Assembly (NCBI GenBank): GCA_946531785.1 | Contig: CAMNAT010000136.1 | Location: forward strand, 1-6,336 | From: an uncultured Oscillospiraceae bacterium | GTDB lineage: Bacteria; Bacillota; Clostridia; UBA1381 | Direction: 5' to 3' | Length of the DNA: 6,336 nucleotides | Shown here: positions 1 to 5,738 of the stretch, in pieces | How positions within the stretch are numbered: position 1 is the first letter of the stretch | Layout of the letters: every line of letters starts with the position of its first letter | Translations under genes and position numbers: made by a program | Notes under the pieces: generated by a model | Database searches by the model: none | Seen by the model: the letters and a program-made list of their open reading frames with translations, nothing else | Told to the model about the DNA's origin: nothing

Positions 1-149
1 GCTGGGGCGACGGCGAATGGATGCGTAACTGGGCCGATCGCTGCAAGGGCGACGGCGCTGTACTCGTATGTGAGCCGGTCATCTGCAACGACGCGCCGGA
101 TGATGACGCAAAATCCGAATGCGAAGCGCTCGGCAAGACTTTGGCGTAA
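1..149 (+). CDS. Flavodoxin, C-terminal fragment (5' end outside window)
   Basis: The frame beginning at base 3 gives 48 residues ending in a TAA at 147-149. It opens with WGDGEWMRNW and continues with a glycine-rich turn, a hydrophobic strand (AVLVCEPV) and an acidic C-terminal helix ending in LGKTLA. The 'GWGDGEWM' stretch is characteristic of short-chain flavodoxins, where it follows the FMN-contacting loop near the last strand. Flavodoxins are small cytosolic FMN proteins that carry single electrons between redox enzymes and often substitute for ferredoxin under low iron. The fragment is the last third of a protein usually about 140 residues long; the FMN phosphate-binding loop lies outside the window. 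A strong terminator starts 10 bases after the stop, so this gene ends its transcription unit. The family call is good; the exact physiological partner cannot be seen. Confidence 0.87.
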   Translation, partial: WGDGEWMRNWADRCKGDGAVLVCEPVICNDAPDDDAKSECEALGKTLA

Positions 150-158
150 CAGTCAATC

Positions 159-206
159 TAATAAAAGCTGCGGCATGCATAGAAGCATACGCGGCTTTTA
201 TTATTT
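159..206 (+). terminator. Rho-independent terminator of the flavodoxin gene
   Basis: A 14-bp stem pairs 159-172 with 190-203 (one G-T wobble), enclosing a 17-base loop in which 175-178 can pair with 185-188. The descending arm ends in a T-rich run (CTTTTATTATTT). The A-rich ascending arm and T-rich descending arm could also work in the reverse direction, but no minus-strand gene reads into it here. Confidence 0.85.
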
Positions 207-213
207 GCTGACA

Positions 214-242
214 TTGATTTTTATGTATTTATATGATATAAT
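214..242 (+). promoter_or_regulatory. Sigma-A-type promoter with extended -10 for the glycosidase gene
   Basis: TTGATT at 214-219 and a perfect TATAAT at 237-242 are separated by exactly 17 bases, and TG at 234-235 supplies an extended -10 (TGnTATAAT). The start of transcription would be near 249, leaving a leader of about 40 bases, too short for a riboswitch. The surroundings are strongly AT-rich. It sits just after the flavodoxin terminator, giving the downstream gene independent expression. No clear operator palindrome was seen. Confidence 0.8.
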
Positions 243-288
243 CCATTAAGAAACACATCCAAATATACTGAGAGGAAGATATATCGCA

Positions 289-2337
289 ATGATAGACAGA
301 CGAAGGCTTACAAAACGCAACGCTCCGCATATCGACAGGGTAGATTATTTTTCTCCCCTTTCTGTCGGCAACGGTAAATTTGCATTTACTGCTGATGTCA
401 GCGGTCTTCAGACATTTTCACGCGACTACGAGGACAAGATGCCGGTCTGTACTATGTCCAACTGGGGCTGGCATACATTTCCCGAGCCTGAGGGCTGTGA
501 TATAAGCTCGATAAGACCAGAAATGTATGATACCTTCGGCAGACAGGTCGGCTATTTTACAAACGCTCGCGGTCAGGAGGATATATTCAACTATCTGCGC
601 GAAAACCCTCACAGGTTCCATTTAGGCAACATAGGACTACTTCTCTTATTAAGCAGTGGAAAAAGAGCTCAGATAGATGACCTGAAGGACATTGACCAGA
701 CGCTTGATTTGTGGCGCGGTATTATAAAGAGCCGCTACACGATAGAGGGAACTGAGGTATATGTTGAAACAGTATGTGACCCCAAAAGCGATACCGTTGG
801 TGTTAAAATAAGATCAGCGCTTATTCCAAAGGGCAGGCTATGCGTTGAACTGAAATTCCCATATGGCTCCCCTGCAATGTGTGGAGCTGATTGGAACAAG
901 GATTATCGTCACAGCAGCAGCATTATTTCCCAAAGCAGCCGACGCATTGAGCTTGCCAGATCAATGGATGGTGATCAATACTTTGTGACCGTGAGCGCTG
1001 AAACCGATGTTATCTTTCCCGAGCCTCAAAAGCATGTATTTATTATAAAGCCGGCGGAAGAAATTGCTGAATTGAGCTTTGCTGTCCGGTTCTCAAAGGA
1101 GAAGCAGAGCGAGCCTGTGCCCGATGTGAACGGGATATTTTCAGCAAGTGCGCGGTTTTGGGAGAACTTCTGGAGCAGCGGCGGAGCGATAGACTTTTCA
1201 GGCTGCATAGATCCGAGAGCGCAAGAGCTTGAAAGAAGAGTCGTGCTATCGCAATATCTTACAGCAATACAATGCTCCGGCTCGATACCTCCGCAGGAAA
1301 CGGGACTGACCTGCAACAGCTGGTACGGAAAAGCGCATCTTGAAATGCATTGGTGGCACGCGGCGCATTTTGCGCTCTGGTCGCGTCCGGAAATGCTCGA
1401 AAACAGCATGTGGTGGTACAGGTCGGTAATGCCAAAGGCTGAGGCTATCGCCGGAAGACAGGGCTATAAAGGTGTAAGATGGCAGAAGATGGTCTCCCCC
1501 GACGGGGCTGACAGCCCGTCAAAGGTCGCGCCGCTGCTGATATGGCAGCAGCCGCATCCGATCTTCTATGCTGAGCTGTTATACAGGGCAAAAAAGGACA
1601 GTTCCATTCTTGACGGCTATAAGGATATAGTATTCCGTACAGCTGAGTTCATGGCTGATTTTATACACTACGAAAATGGGCGATATGTCCTTGGCGCGCC
1701 GCTGATACCCGCCTCCGAAAACAATGATGGCAGGGATACACTTAATCCGACATATGAGCTGGAATACTGGTATCAGGGGCTTTATATCGCGCAGCAATGG
1801 AAGGAGCGGCTCGGCGATGAGCGTGTTGAGCTCTGGGATGATATTCTTAAAAACATCTCACAGCTGCCGCAAAAGAACGGCGTATATCTTGAGCACGAAA
1901 ATTGCCCGGATACATATACAAGCTTCAATAAGAGCCACCCTTGTATGCTCAACGCCTTCGGCGCGCTGCCCGGTGCTCTTGTTGACAGGGAGATAATGAA
2001 AAACACCTTGAATATGGTCCTTGACAAGTGGCAAATGAATAAGACCTGGGGTTGGGATTATCCGCTTATGGCTATGTGCGCGGCAAGACTGGGCGAACCG
2101 GAAAAGGCTATTGAATGCCTGCTCCTAGACACACCAAAAAATCAATATCTCGAAAACGGTCATAATTATCAGAGACCGAATCTGCCCTTGTATCTGCCCG
2201 CAAACGGCGGGCTGTTGACGGCTATAGCTATGATGGCTGCAGGCTGGGACGGTTTGGAAAACGGTGCATATGCGCCCGGCTTTCCCAAGGATGGGAAGTG
2301 GAACATCAAATATGAAGGTATCCTCAGATACAGATAA
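289..2337 (+). CDS. GH65-like six-hairpin (alpha/alpha)6 glycosidase or phosphorylase
   Basis: 682 residues; ATG preceded by AGAGGAAG at 271-278, 10 bases upstream. There is no signal peptide (the start is charged, MIDRRRLTKR), so it should act in the cytoplasm on an imported or internal glycan. Residues 1 to about 295 look like the beta-sandwich domain that precedes the barrel in GH65-type enzymes (SVGNGKFAFTADVSGLQTF near 25-43). About 305-655 is rich in aromatic helices: 343-364 (NSWYGKAHLEMHWWHAAHFALW) matches the 'GHxFWDTE' region of GH65, 375-400 matches the following 'YRxxxxxxAxxxAxxxGYxGxxxPW' helix, and PASENNDG at 474-481 then NPTYELEYW at 486-494 falls where GH65 has its general-acid glutamate. 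E477 is my best candidate acid; E352 and E490 are other conserved-looking acids. Substrate cannot be told, nor whether it hydrolyses or phosphorolyses. It is monocistronic, and no transporter or regulator is adjacent. Confidence 0.72.
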   Translation: MIDRRRLTKRNAPHIDRVDYFSPLSVGNGKFAFTADVSGLQTFSRDYEDKMPVCTMSNWGWHTFPEPEGCDISSIRPEMYDTFGRQVGYFTNARGQEDIFNYLRENPHRFHLGNIGLLLLLSSGKRAQIDDLKDIDQTLDLWRGIIKSRYTIEGTEVYVETVCDPKSDTVGVKIRSALIPKGRLCVELKFPYGSPAMCGADWNKDYRHSSSIISQSSRRIELARSMDGDQYFVTVSAETDVIFPEPQKHVFIIKPAEEIAELSFAVRFSKEKQSEPVPDVNGIFSASARFWENFWSSGGAIDFSGCIDPRAQELERRVVLSQYLTAIQCSGSIPPQETGLTCNSWYGKAHLEMHWWHAAHFALWSRPEMLENSMWWYRSVMPKAEAIAGRQGYKGVRWQKMVSPDGADSPSKVAPLLIWQQPHPIFYAELLYRAKKDSSILDGYKDIVFRTAEFMADFIHYENGRYVLGAPLIPASENNDGRDTLNPTYELEYWYQGLYIAQQWKERLGDERVELWDDILKNISQLPQKNGVYLEHENCPDTYTSFNKSHPCMLNAFGALPGALVDREIMKNTLNMVLDKWQMNKTWGWDYPLMAMCAARLGEPEKAIECLLLDTPKNQYLENGHNYQRPNLPLYLPANGGLLTAIAMMAAGWDGLENGAYAPGFPKDGKWNIKYEGILRYR

Positions 2338-2373
2338 AAAACCTGCTGCAAGCTGAACTTGCGGCAGGTTTTT
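2337..2373. terminator. Bidirectional terminator between glycosidase gene and luxS
   Basis: A 13-bp stem (2340-2352 with 2358-2370, one wobble pair) closes a 5-base loop. It is flanked by an A run on the left and a T run on the right, so both strands give a GC-rich hairpin followed by uridines. It starts at the stop codon of the plus-strand glycosidase gene and ends 2 bases from the stop codon of the convergent luxS, so it serves both genes. Confidence 0.9.
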
Positions 2374-2374
2374 A

Positions 2375-2899
2375 TTATGAATCGTAGAACAAATTTCCCT
2401 CATTGGTAGTGAGGCGCTCTGATCTCGGATACTCGAACATTTCCGGCTTTCCTCTGTTTGCTTCAAGGTAGTCCACGAATTCGGCAGCATACAGCTTTGC
2501 CATCGCAAGGTTATGCATAAGATAATGCCCGCAATTCACCGGTGTTGAACCCGGTACCTCCTTCGCATCCCCTACCGACCTGAACGCCTTCAGCATAAGC
2601 TCATATAATTCCGGTGCGGGACGGTCATTTTTCAGGATCAGATAAAATCCGGTGAGACAGCCCATCGGTCCCCAATAGATGATCTCGTCCTTCCATTCGG
2701 GATCATTCCTGAGCGCTGTTGCTATGATATGCTCCAAAGAATGCATAGCCGCCACATCGATCGCCGGCTCTCTGTTCGGTCTTTTAAGCCGAATATCATA
2801 TGTCGTAATCACATTATCCCCCATCCTGTCCTCACGGCTGACAAAGATGCCTGGAACAATGGCGGTATGATCGACAGAAAAGCTTTGTATCAATTCCAT
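2375..2899 (-). CDS. luxS: S-ribosylhomocysteine lyase LuxS (autoinducer-2 synthase)
   Basis: 174 residues. LuxS cleaves S-ribosylhomocysteine to homocysteine and DPD, recycling the SAM by-product and yielding the AI-2 precursor. Seen in sequence: the zinc/catalytic motif HSLEH (H53, E56, H57), the catalytic cysteine in GPMGC (C81), the third zinc ligand in NCGHYLMHNL (C123), and the substrate-binding S6, H11 and R37 (IRLKRPNREP). The Fe/Zn enzyme is a cytosolic homodimer. I start at the ATG at 2899: it has AAGGAG nine bases upstream, and it places S6 and H11 at the same numbers as in B. subtilis LuxS. An in-frame ATG at 2935 would add 12 residues but would place that ribosome binding site inside the coding sequence. 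The cysteine is followed by LTG, where E. coli has RTG and B. subtilis QTG. No pfs/mtnN gene lies beside it. It has its own promoter and shares a terminator with the convergent gene. Confidence 0.96.
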   Translation of the reverse strand: MELIQSFSVDHTAIVPGIFVSREDRMGDNVITTYDIRLKRPNREPAIDVAAMHSLEHIIATALRNDPEWKDEIIYWGPMGCLTGFYLILKNDRPAPELYELMLKAFRSVGDAKEVPGSTPVNCGHYLMHNLAMAKLYAAEFVDYLEANRGKPEMFEYPRSERLTTNEGNLFYDS

Positions 2900-2908
2900 G
2901 ATTCGTAT

Positions 2909-2914
2909 CTCCTT
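2909..2914 (-). promoter_or_regulatory. Ribosome binding site that fixes the luxS start
   Basis: Reads AAGGAG on the minus strand, 9 bases before the ATG at 2899. It lies inside the longer reading frame from 2935, so it argues for the shorter protein. Confidence 0.85.
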
Positions 2915-2948
2915 TTTCTCCAATATTTGACTCATGATCTATGCGACC

Positions 2949-2977
2949 ATTCTATCACATTTTCCCGATAAATTCAA
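2949..2977 (-). promoter_or_regulatory. luxS promoter, sigma-A type with extended -10
   Basis: On the minus strand TTGAAT (2977-2972) and TAGAAT (2954-2949) are exactly 17 bases apart, with TG two positions before the -10 (TGnTAGAAT). The leader would be about 43 bases, too short for a SAM-type riboswitch. The rest of the 177-base gap (2900-3076) holds no gene that I can support, and no convincing terminator for the upstream gene. Confidence 0.75.
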
Positions 2978-3076
2978 GTCATATAATGCACAATGTCACA
3001 TGTTTTTGTACTGGTTTGTTTTTCTATGACAACGCTTGCGCTGTTGCAATGCTCATGCCCGACAAGGATGGAGTGA

Positions 3077-5215
3077 TCATTTTATGAATTTATAAATATA
3101 CTCCTCACTCAGCTCATCGAGCCTGCCGTTTTCCTTTTCCTTTGAAAGAAAATCGTTCACATATTCAAGCAGATCCTCCGACCCCTTCGGCATAAGCACT
3201 CCGAGCTGACCGCTTGTGAACGGCTCGTGTATAAGCGGAGCGGCAAGCCTGCTGTCCTGACCGACATAATACCCAGCCTCCATGATCTCGGTGATCATCA
3301 CATCCGCCTCACCGTTTGCGATAAGACCCGGGATCTCCTCATTTTTATCGTGAATAATCAAGGTAGAATTCGGCAGGTTTTCTCTCGCAAACTTTTCATT
3401 GAGCCCGCCGGGATTTTCCATAACACGAACCTCAGGACGGTTGATGTCCTCAAGCGTTTTATACTTGTCTTTATCCTCTGCGCGGATCAGGATGGTCTTA
3501 CCGTTTTTTAAATACCCATCCGACATCAGCGCCTTCTCTTTTCTCGCGTCCGTAACGGTAATACCGCAGATCGCCAGATCAAAGCTTTCATTTAACGTAT
3601 CGTCCATGAGAGTCGGCCATGATGTCTTTATATATTCGACCTTAACCCCCATCTCCTTTGCAAGATCCCCGGCAAGCTCTGCGTCAAAGCCCACATACTG
3701 CCCTGCAGCGGGATCAAGATATGACATCGGCTGATAATCTCCGGCGGTGCCTACCTTCAGAACGCCGCGTTCCTTTATTTTTGCAAGTGTGTCGCCCGCT
3801 TTCTCCGCCGCTATATACTTAACACCATCGCCGTATATAGTTTTCCAATCATTCTTCATGGAAACCGGCACCCAGCCGAACTCATTGCAAAGACCGACCA
3901 TTTTATCCGCCTTCGCTGTATTGCCGTTCTCTCTCCTGGTATCGTCACAACAGAGCATGAACGCAAGGCTTGTATACGGATTGTTAGTCGTCACATACTC
4001 CGCCATGCTTGCATCGCCTGTGCTGTTGCCGAACGAAAGAACAGGCTGCTGACCGATCTCCTGCATGATGACCGTTACCTTATTCATCTTGAGGTTCTTG
4101 ATCATCAGATCGCCGCCCAAAACAAGCTCATCGTTATCGGTAAAGACATAGTCGAGTCCGTCTGTATCACCCTGTCCTGTCGCTGCAAGCGATGCATCCG
4201 AGCCTATTATTTGTCTGTTCGGCAGATCCAGCAACGAGTTATCTACGATACCGCGGACGATGAATCGGTCTGTGCCGCTTACAATATAAACATCAAAGTC
4301 ATTTGCCTTGAGGTAGTTAACGACCTCGATCATCGGCTTATAGAAGCCCTCACCGCGCATCATTCCCTCATAGCCCGGCATCGGCTGCTTTTTGAATTCC
4401 TGTATGTAGGCGTTGAACTCGCTGATCGTCATGCCCTTGAATGCCGATGCGGCGGCCTTGCCGCCATCGACCTCAAGCTCCGGGAAGTACACCCCTGTTT
4501 CCCGCTCTTCCCTGAGCTTGTTCGCGGTCTCTTTTTCAAAGTACGACGCCTTATCCTTATATCCGGGATCATCAAGAACGCGGTACTCCAAAAGACAGCA
4601 ATCAAAATAGCTCGGAGCCGTTTCACAGAACAGCGTACCGTCCAGATCAAATACCGCCACACGGTTTTCTACAGGGATGAACTTACCTGAATTTTCATCC
4701 GTTATATCTTTCATGTAATTTACAAGTGCTGCTTTTGACGCAGAGCCGGCTGTCCATAACGAAAGCGGATCCGCGCTTGTAATGGTCACGGTCATTGTTT
4801 CCTGTGACCAATCGACCTTACAATTCAAGCCCTCAGAGACTACTCTTACGGGAACGACAGTTCTCTCGTTTACTATTTTTGCCGGAACATCGATTTTGAC
4901 CTCGTTGCCGTTGATCTTGACGATGTCGCTTCCGATCTGCATCTCAACTCGGCCGTTGTTGCTTGTTGATGTTACCGTTTTTGTCGCGTCATCCCATTCG
5001 ACAGATGCGCCCAGTGCATCAAAAATAGCCCTCATAGGCACAAGTGTGCGCCCTTCCTCTATAAACGGCTTTGTGTCATTTTCGGATATCTTCAGCTCTG
5101 TGCCGTTTATGATCACCCTTACATCGTCATTTGCGGCAAAAGATCCCGGCACCATTGACACGGTCATTGCCGATGCCGCAAAAACAGAAAGTATTCTTTT
5201 AGTTATAGTTTTCAT
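3077..5215 (-). CDS. Exported three-domain protein: Cu_amine_oxidN1-like, HAD phosphatase, PheC-like cyclohexadienyl dehydratase
   Basis: 712 residues from the ATG at 5215. Residues 1-28 are a Sec signal peptide (basic MKTITKR, hydrophobic core, SFAA cleavage region, no lipobox cysteine). About 33-145 is a Cu_amine_oxidN1-like domain with two 'GRTLVPMRAI/ERTVVPVRVV' repeats, common on secreted Firmicute proteins. About 148-467 is a HAD phosphatase: motif I DLDGT (D190, D192), motif II SGT (S313), lysine K373 or K379, motif IV GNSTGD (D401); the lead-in DPLSLW and ERVAVFD-like text resemble secreted acid phosphatase-like HADs. About 475-712 resembles P. aeruginosa PheC, which turns prephenate/arogenate into phenylpyruvate/phenylalanine outside the cytoplasm. 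It keeps GDYQPMSY, TSWPTLM, NGKT, NPGGLNEKFAR and ADVMITEIMEA; equivalents of PheC D21, W60, K100, N128 and E173 are D493, W533, K573, N601 and E646. A plain amino-acid-binding protein is the alternative. It lies 19 bases after the YjbR gene. Confidence 0.85.
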   Translation of the reverse strand: MKTITKRILSVFAASAMTVSMVPGSFAANDDVRVIINGTELKISENDTKPFIEEGRTLVPMRAIFDALGASVEWDDATKTVTSTSNNGRVEMQIGSDIVKINGNEVKIDVPAKIVNERTVVPVRVVSEGLNCKVDWSQETMTVTITSADPLSLWTAGSASKAALVNYMKDITDENSGKFIPVENRVAVFDLDGTLFCETAPSYFDCCLLEYRVLDDPGYKDKASYFEKETANKLREERETGVYFPELEVDGGKAAASAFKGMTISEFNAYIQEFKKQPMPGYEGMMRGEGFYKPMIEVVNYLKANDFDVYIVSGTDRFIVRGIVDNSLLDLPNRQIIGSDASLAATGQGDTDGLDYVFTDNDELVLGGDLMIKNLKMNKVTVIMQEIGQQPVLSFGNSTGDASMAEYVTTNNPYTSLAFMLCCDDTRRENGNTAKADKMVGLCNEFGWVPVSMKNDWKTIYGDGVKYIAAEKAGDTLAKIKERGVLKVGTAGDYQPMSYLDPAAGQYVGFDAELAGDLAKEMGVKVEYIKTSWPTLMDDTLNESFDLAICGITVTDARKEKALMSDGYLKNGKTILIRAEDKDKYKTLEDINRPEVRVMENPGGLNEKFARENLPNSTLIIHDKNEEIPGLIANGEADVMITEIMEAGYYVGQDSRLAAPLIHEPFTSGQLGVLMPKGSEDLLEYVNDFLSKEKENGRLDELSEEYIYKFIK

Positions 5216-5221
5216 CACGAT

Positions 5222-5227
5222 CCTCCT
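5222..5227 (-). promoter_or_regulatory. Ribosome binding site that fixes the fusion-gene start
   Basis: A perfect AGGAGG on the minus strand, 6 bases before the ATG at 5215. The longer frame starts at a GTG at 5230 and would encode this site as Arg-Arg, so the ATG giving MKTITKR is preferred; it also gives a better signal peptide. Confidence 0.88.
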
Positions 5228-5234
5228 CACTATA

Positions 5235-5591
5235 TTATTTAGTCAAATTGTAACTGATGTCAACAAGCTCAAATATCAGCGCGTCCGGAGCGGTACCATT
5301 CAGAATAATGCTTATCCAATGCTTTTTATTCATATGATATGCCGGAGCAAAGCCGGGCTGCTGTGACAGGAATATCACTCGCTCCGGCTCACACTTGATG
5401 TTCAGGATATCTATATATCCCTCACCCTCAAGCCCTACCTTGTCCATGGTTACTGACATCATTATTCCGAACCATTTTTTATCCGTCTCATGCCGGAACA
5501 CCTCAATGTCCGGATATTGCATCCATAAATGCTCCGACTCAATACTGTATGTATCTTTTATATGCTGCAATATGCCATTTCTATCGACCAT
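5235..5591 (-). CDS. MmcQ/YjbR family protein
   Basis: 118 residues, the usual size for the family. The ATG at 5591 has AAGGAG at 5605-5600, 8 bases upstream. Family-like features: a charged N-terminal helix, KKWFGIMM near 38-45, the strand GYIDILNIKCEP at 58-69, and the diagnostic GFAPAYHMNKKHWISI near 80-95, then a C-terminal helix ending in LVDISYNLT. YjbR-type proteins have a CyaY-like fold and are commonly labelled DNA-binding; their role is not firmly established, and the sequence here does not settle it. No signal peptide or membrane segment, so cytosolic. It lies 15 bases after the 43-codon ORF and 19 bases before the exported fusion gene, consistent with co-transcription from the LysR gene. 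Confidence 0.86.
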   Translation of the reverse strand: MVDRNGILQHIKDTYSIESEHLWMQYPDIEVFRHETDKKWFGIMMSVTMDKVGLEGEGYIDILNIKCEPERVIFLSQQPGFAPAYHMNKKHWISIILNGTAPDALIFELVDISYNLTK

Positions 5592-5606
5592 CGTTAAAGC
5601 TCCTTC

Positions 5607-5738
5607 CTATGCATTGTTTATTTCCATTGTTATTCTGATGGCCTCATGACTTAATGCTGTCATGCGCTCCCTTGCGTCCGTTGCAAAATCTATATAGTCA
5701 GTTTTGTTCATAAACTCAATAAATTCCTGTGTTGTCAT
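5607..5738 (-). CDS. Small 43-codon ORF, possible remnant of a sugar O-acetyltransferase
   Basis: ATG at 5738, TAG at 5607. The start overlaps the LysR stop as ATGA, and AAGGAG lies at 5755-5750, 11 bases upstream, so it looks translationally coupled. It encodes an acidic helical peptide beginning MTTQEFIEFMN and ending ALSHEAIRITMEINNA, with no signal peptide or membrane helix. The 'LSxEAxxITxExNN' ending resembles, from memory, the N-terminal helical region of clostridial sugar O-acetyltransferases of the left-handed beta-helix type, in which NN is followed by 'YHTPEE' and a catalytic helix of about 150 residues. Here a stop follows at once and nothing of the hexapeptide repeat domain is present. 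It may therefore be a deletion remnant, or a small protein in its own right. The ribosome binding site of the YjbR gene begins within a few bases of its stop. Confidence 0.6.
   Translation of the reverse strand: MTTQEFIEFMNKTDYIDFATDARERMTALSHEAIRITMEINNA
5691..5719 (-). promoter_or_regulatory. Possible internal promoter for the YjbR and fusion genes
   Basis: Inside the 43-codon ORF the minus strand reads TTGAGT (5719-5714), a 17-base spacer, and TATATA (5696-5691). Each box matches the consensus in four of six positions. Spacing is ideal but the sequence is AT-rich coding DNA, so this may be chance. Confidence 0.3.

Noticed and set aside
208..242. CTGACA at 208-213 as the -35 box for the glycosidase promoter
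   Set aside because: The spacer to TATAAT would be 23 bases; TTGATT at 214-219 gives 17.
1026..1409. 127-codon minus-strand open frame inside the glycosidase gene
   Set aside because: It is antisense to the conserved catalytic region of the plus-strand gene, is cysteine/serine-rich and has no family resemblance.
2900..2948. SAM or other riboswitch in the luxS leader
   Set aside because: From the predicted promoter the leader is only about 43 bases, with no conserved structure visible.
3030..3046. Small hairpin with a GCAA tetraloop after the fusion gene (minus strand)
   Set aside because: The stem is short with a bulged base and is followed by an A-rich, not T-rich, stretch, so it does not qualify as an intrinsic terminator.
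5216..5230. GTG at 5230 as start of the fusion protein
   Set aside because: It would place the perfect AGGAGG inside codons 2 and 3; the ATG at 5215 has this site at proper spacing and gives a normal signal peptide.
4782..5366. 194-codon plus-strand open frame, and similar long open frames opposite the fusion gene (for example 4211-4690 and 3399-3734)
   Set aside because: They lie antisense to the well-supported 712-residue gene, show no recognisable domain, and lack convincing ribosome binding sites; their length follows from the codon bias of the real gene.
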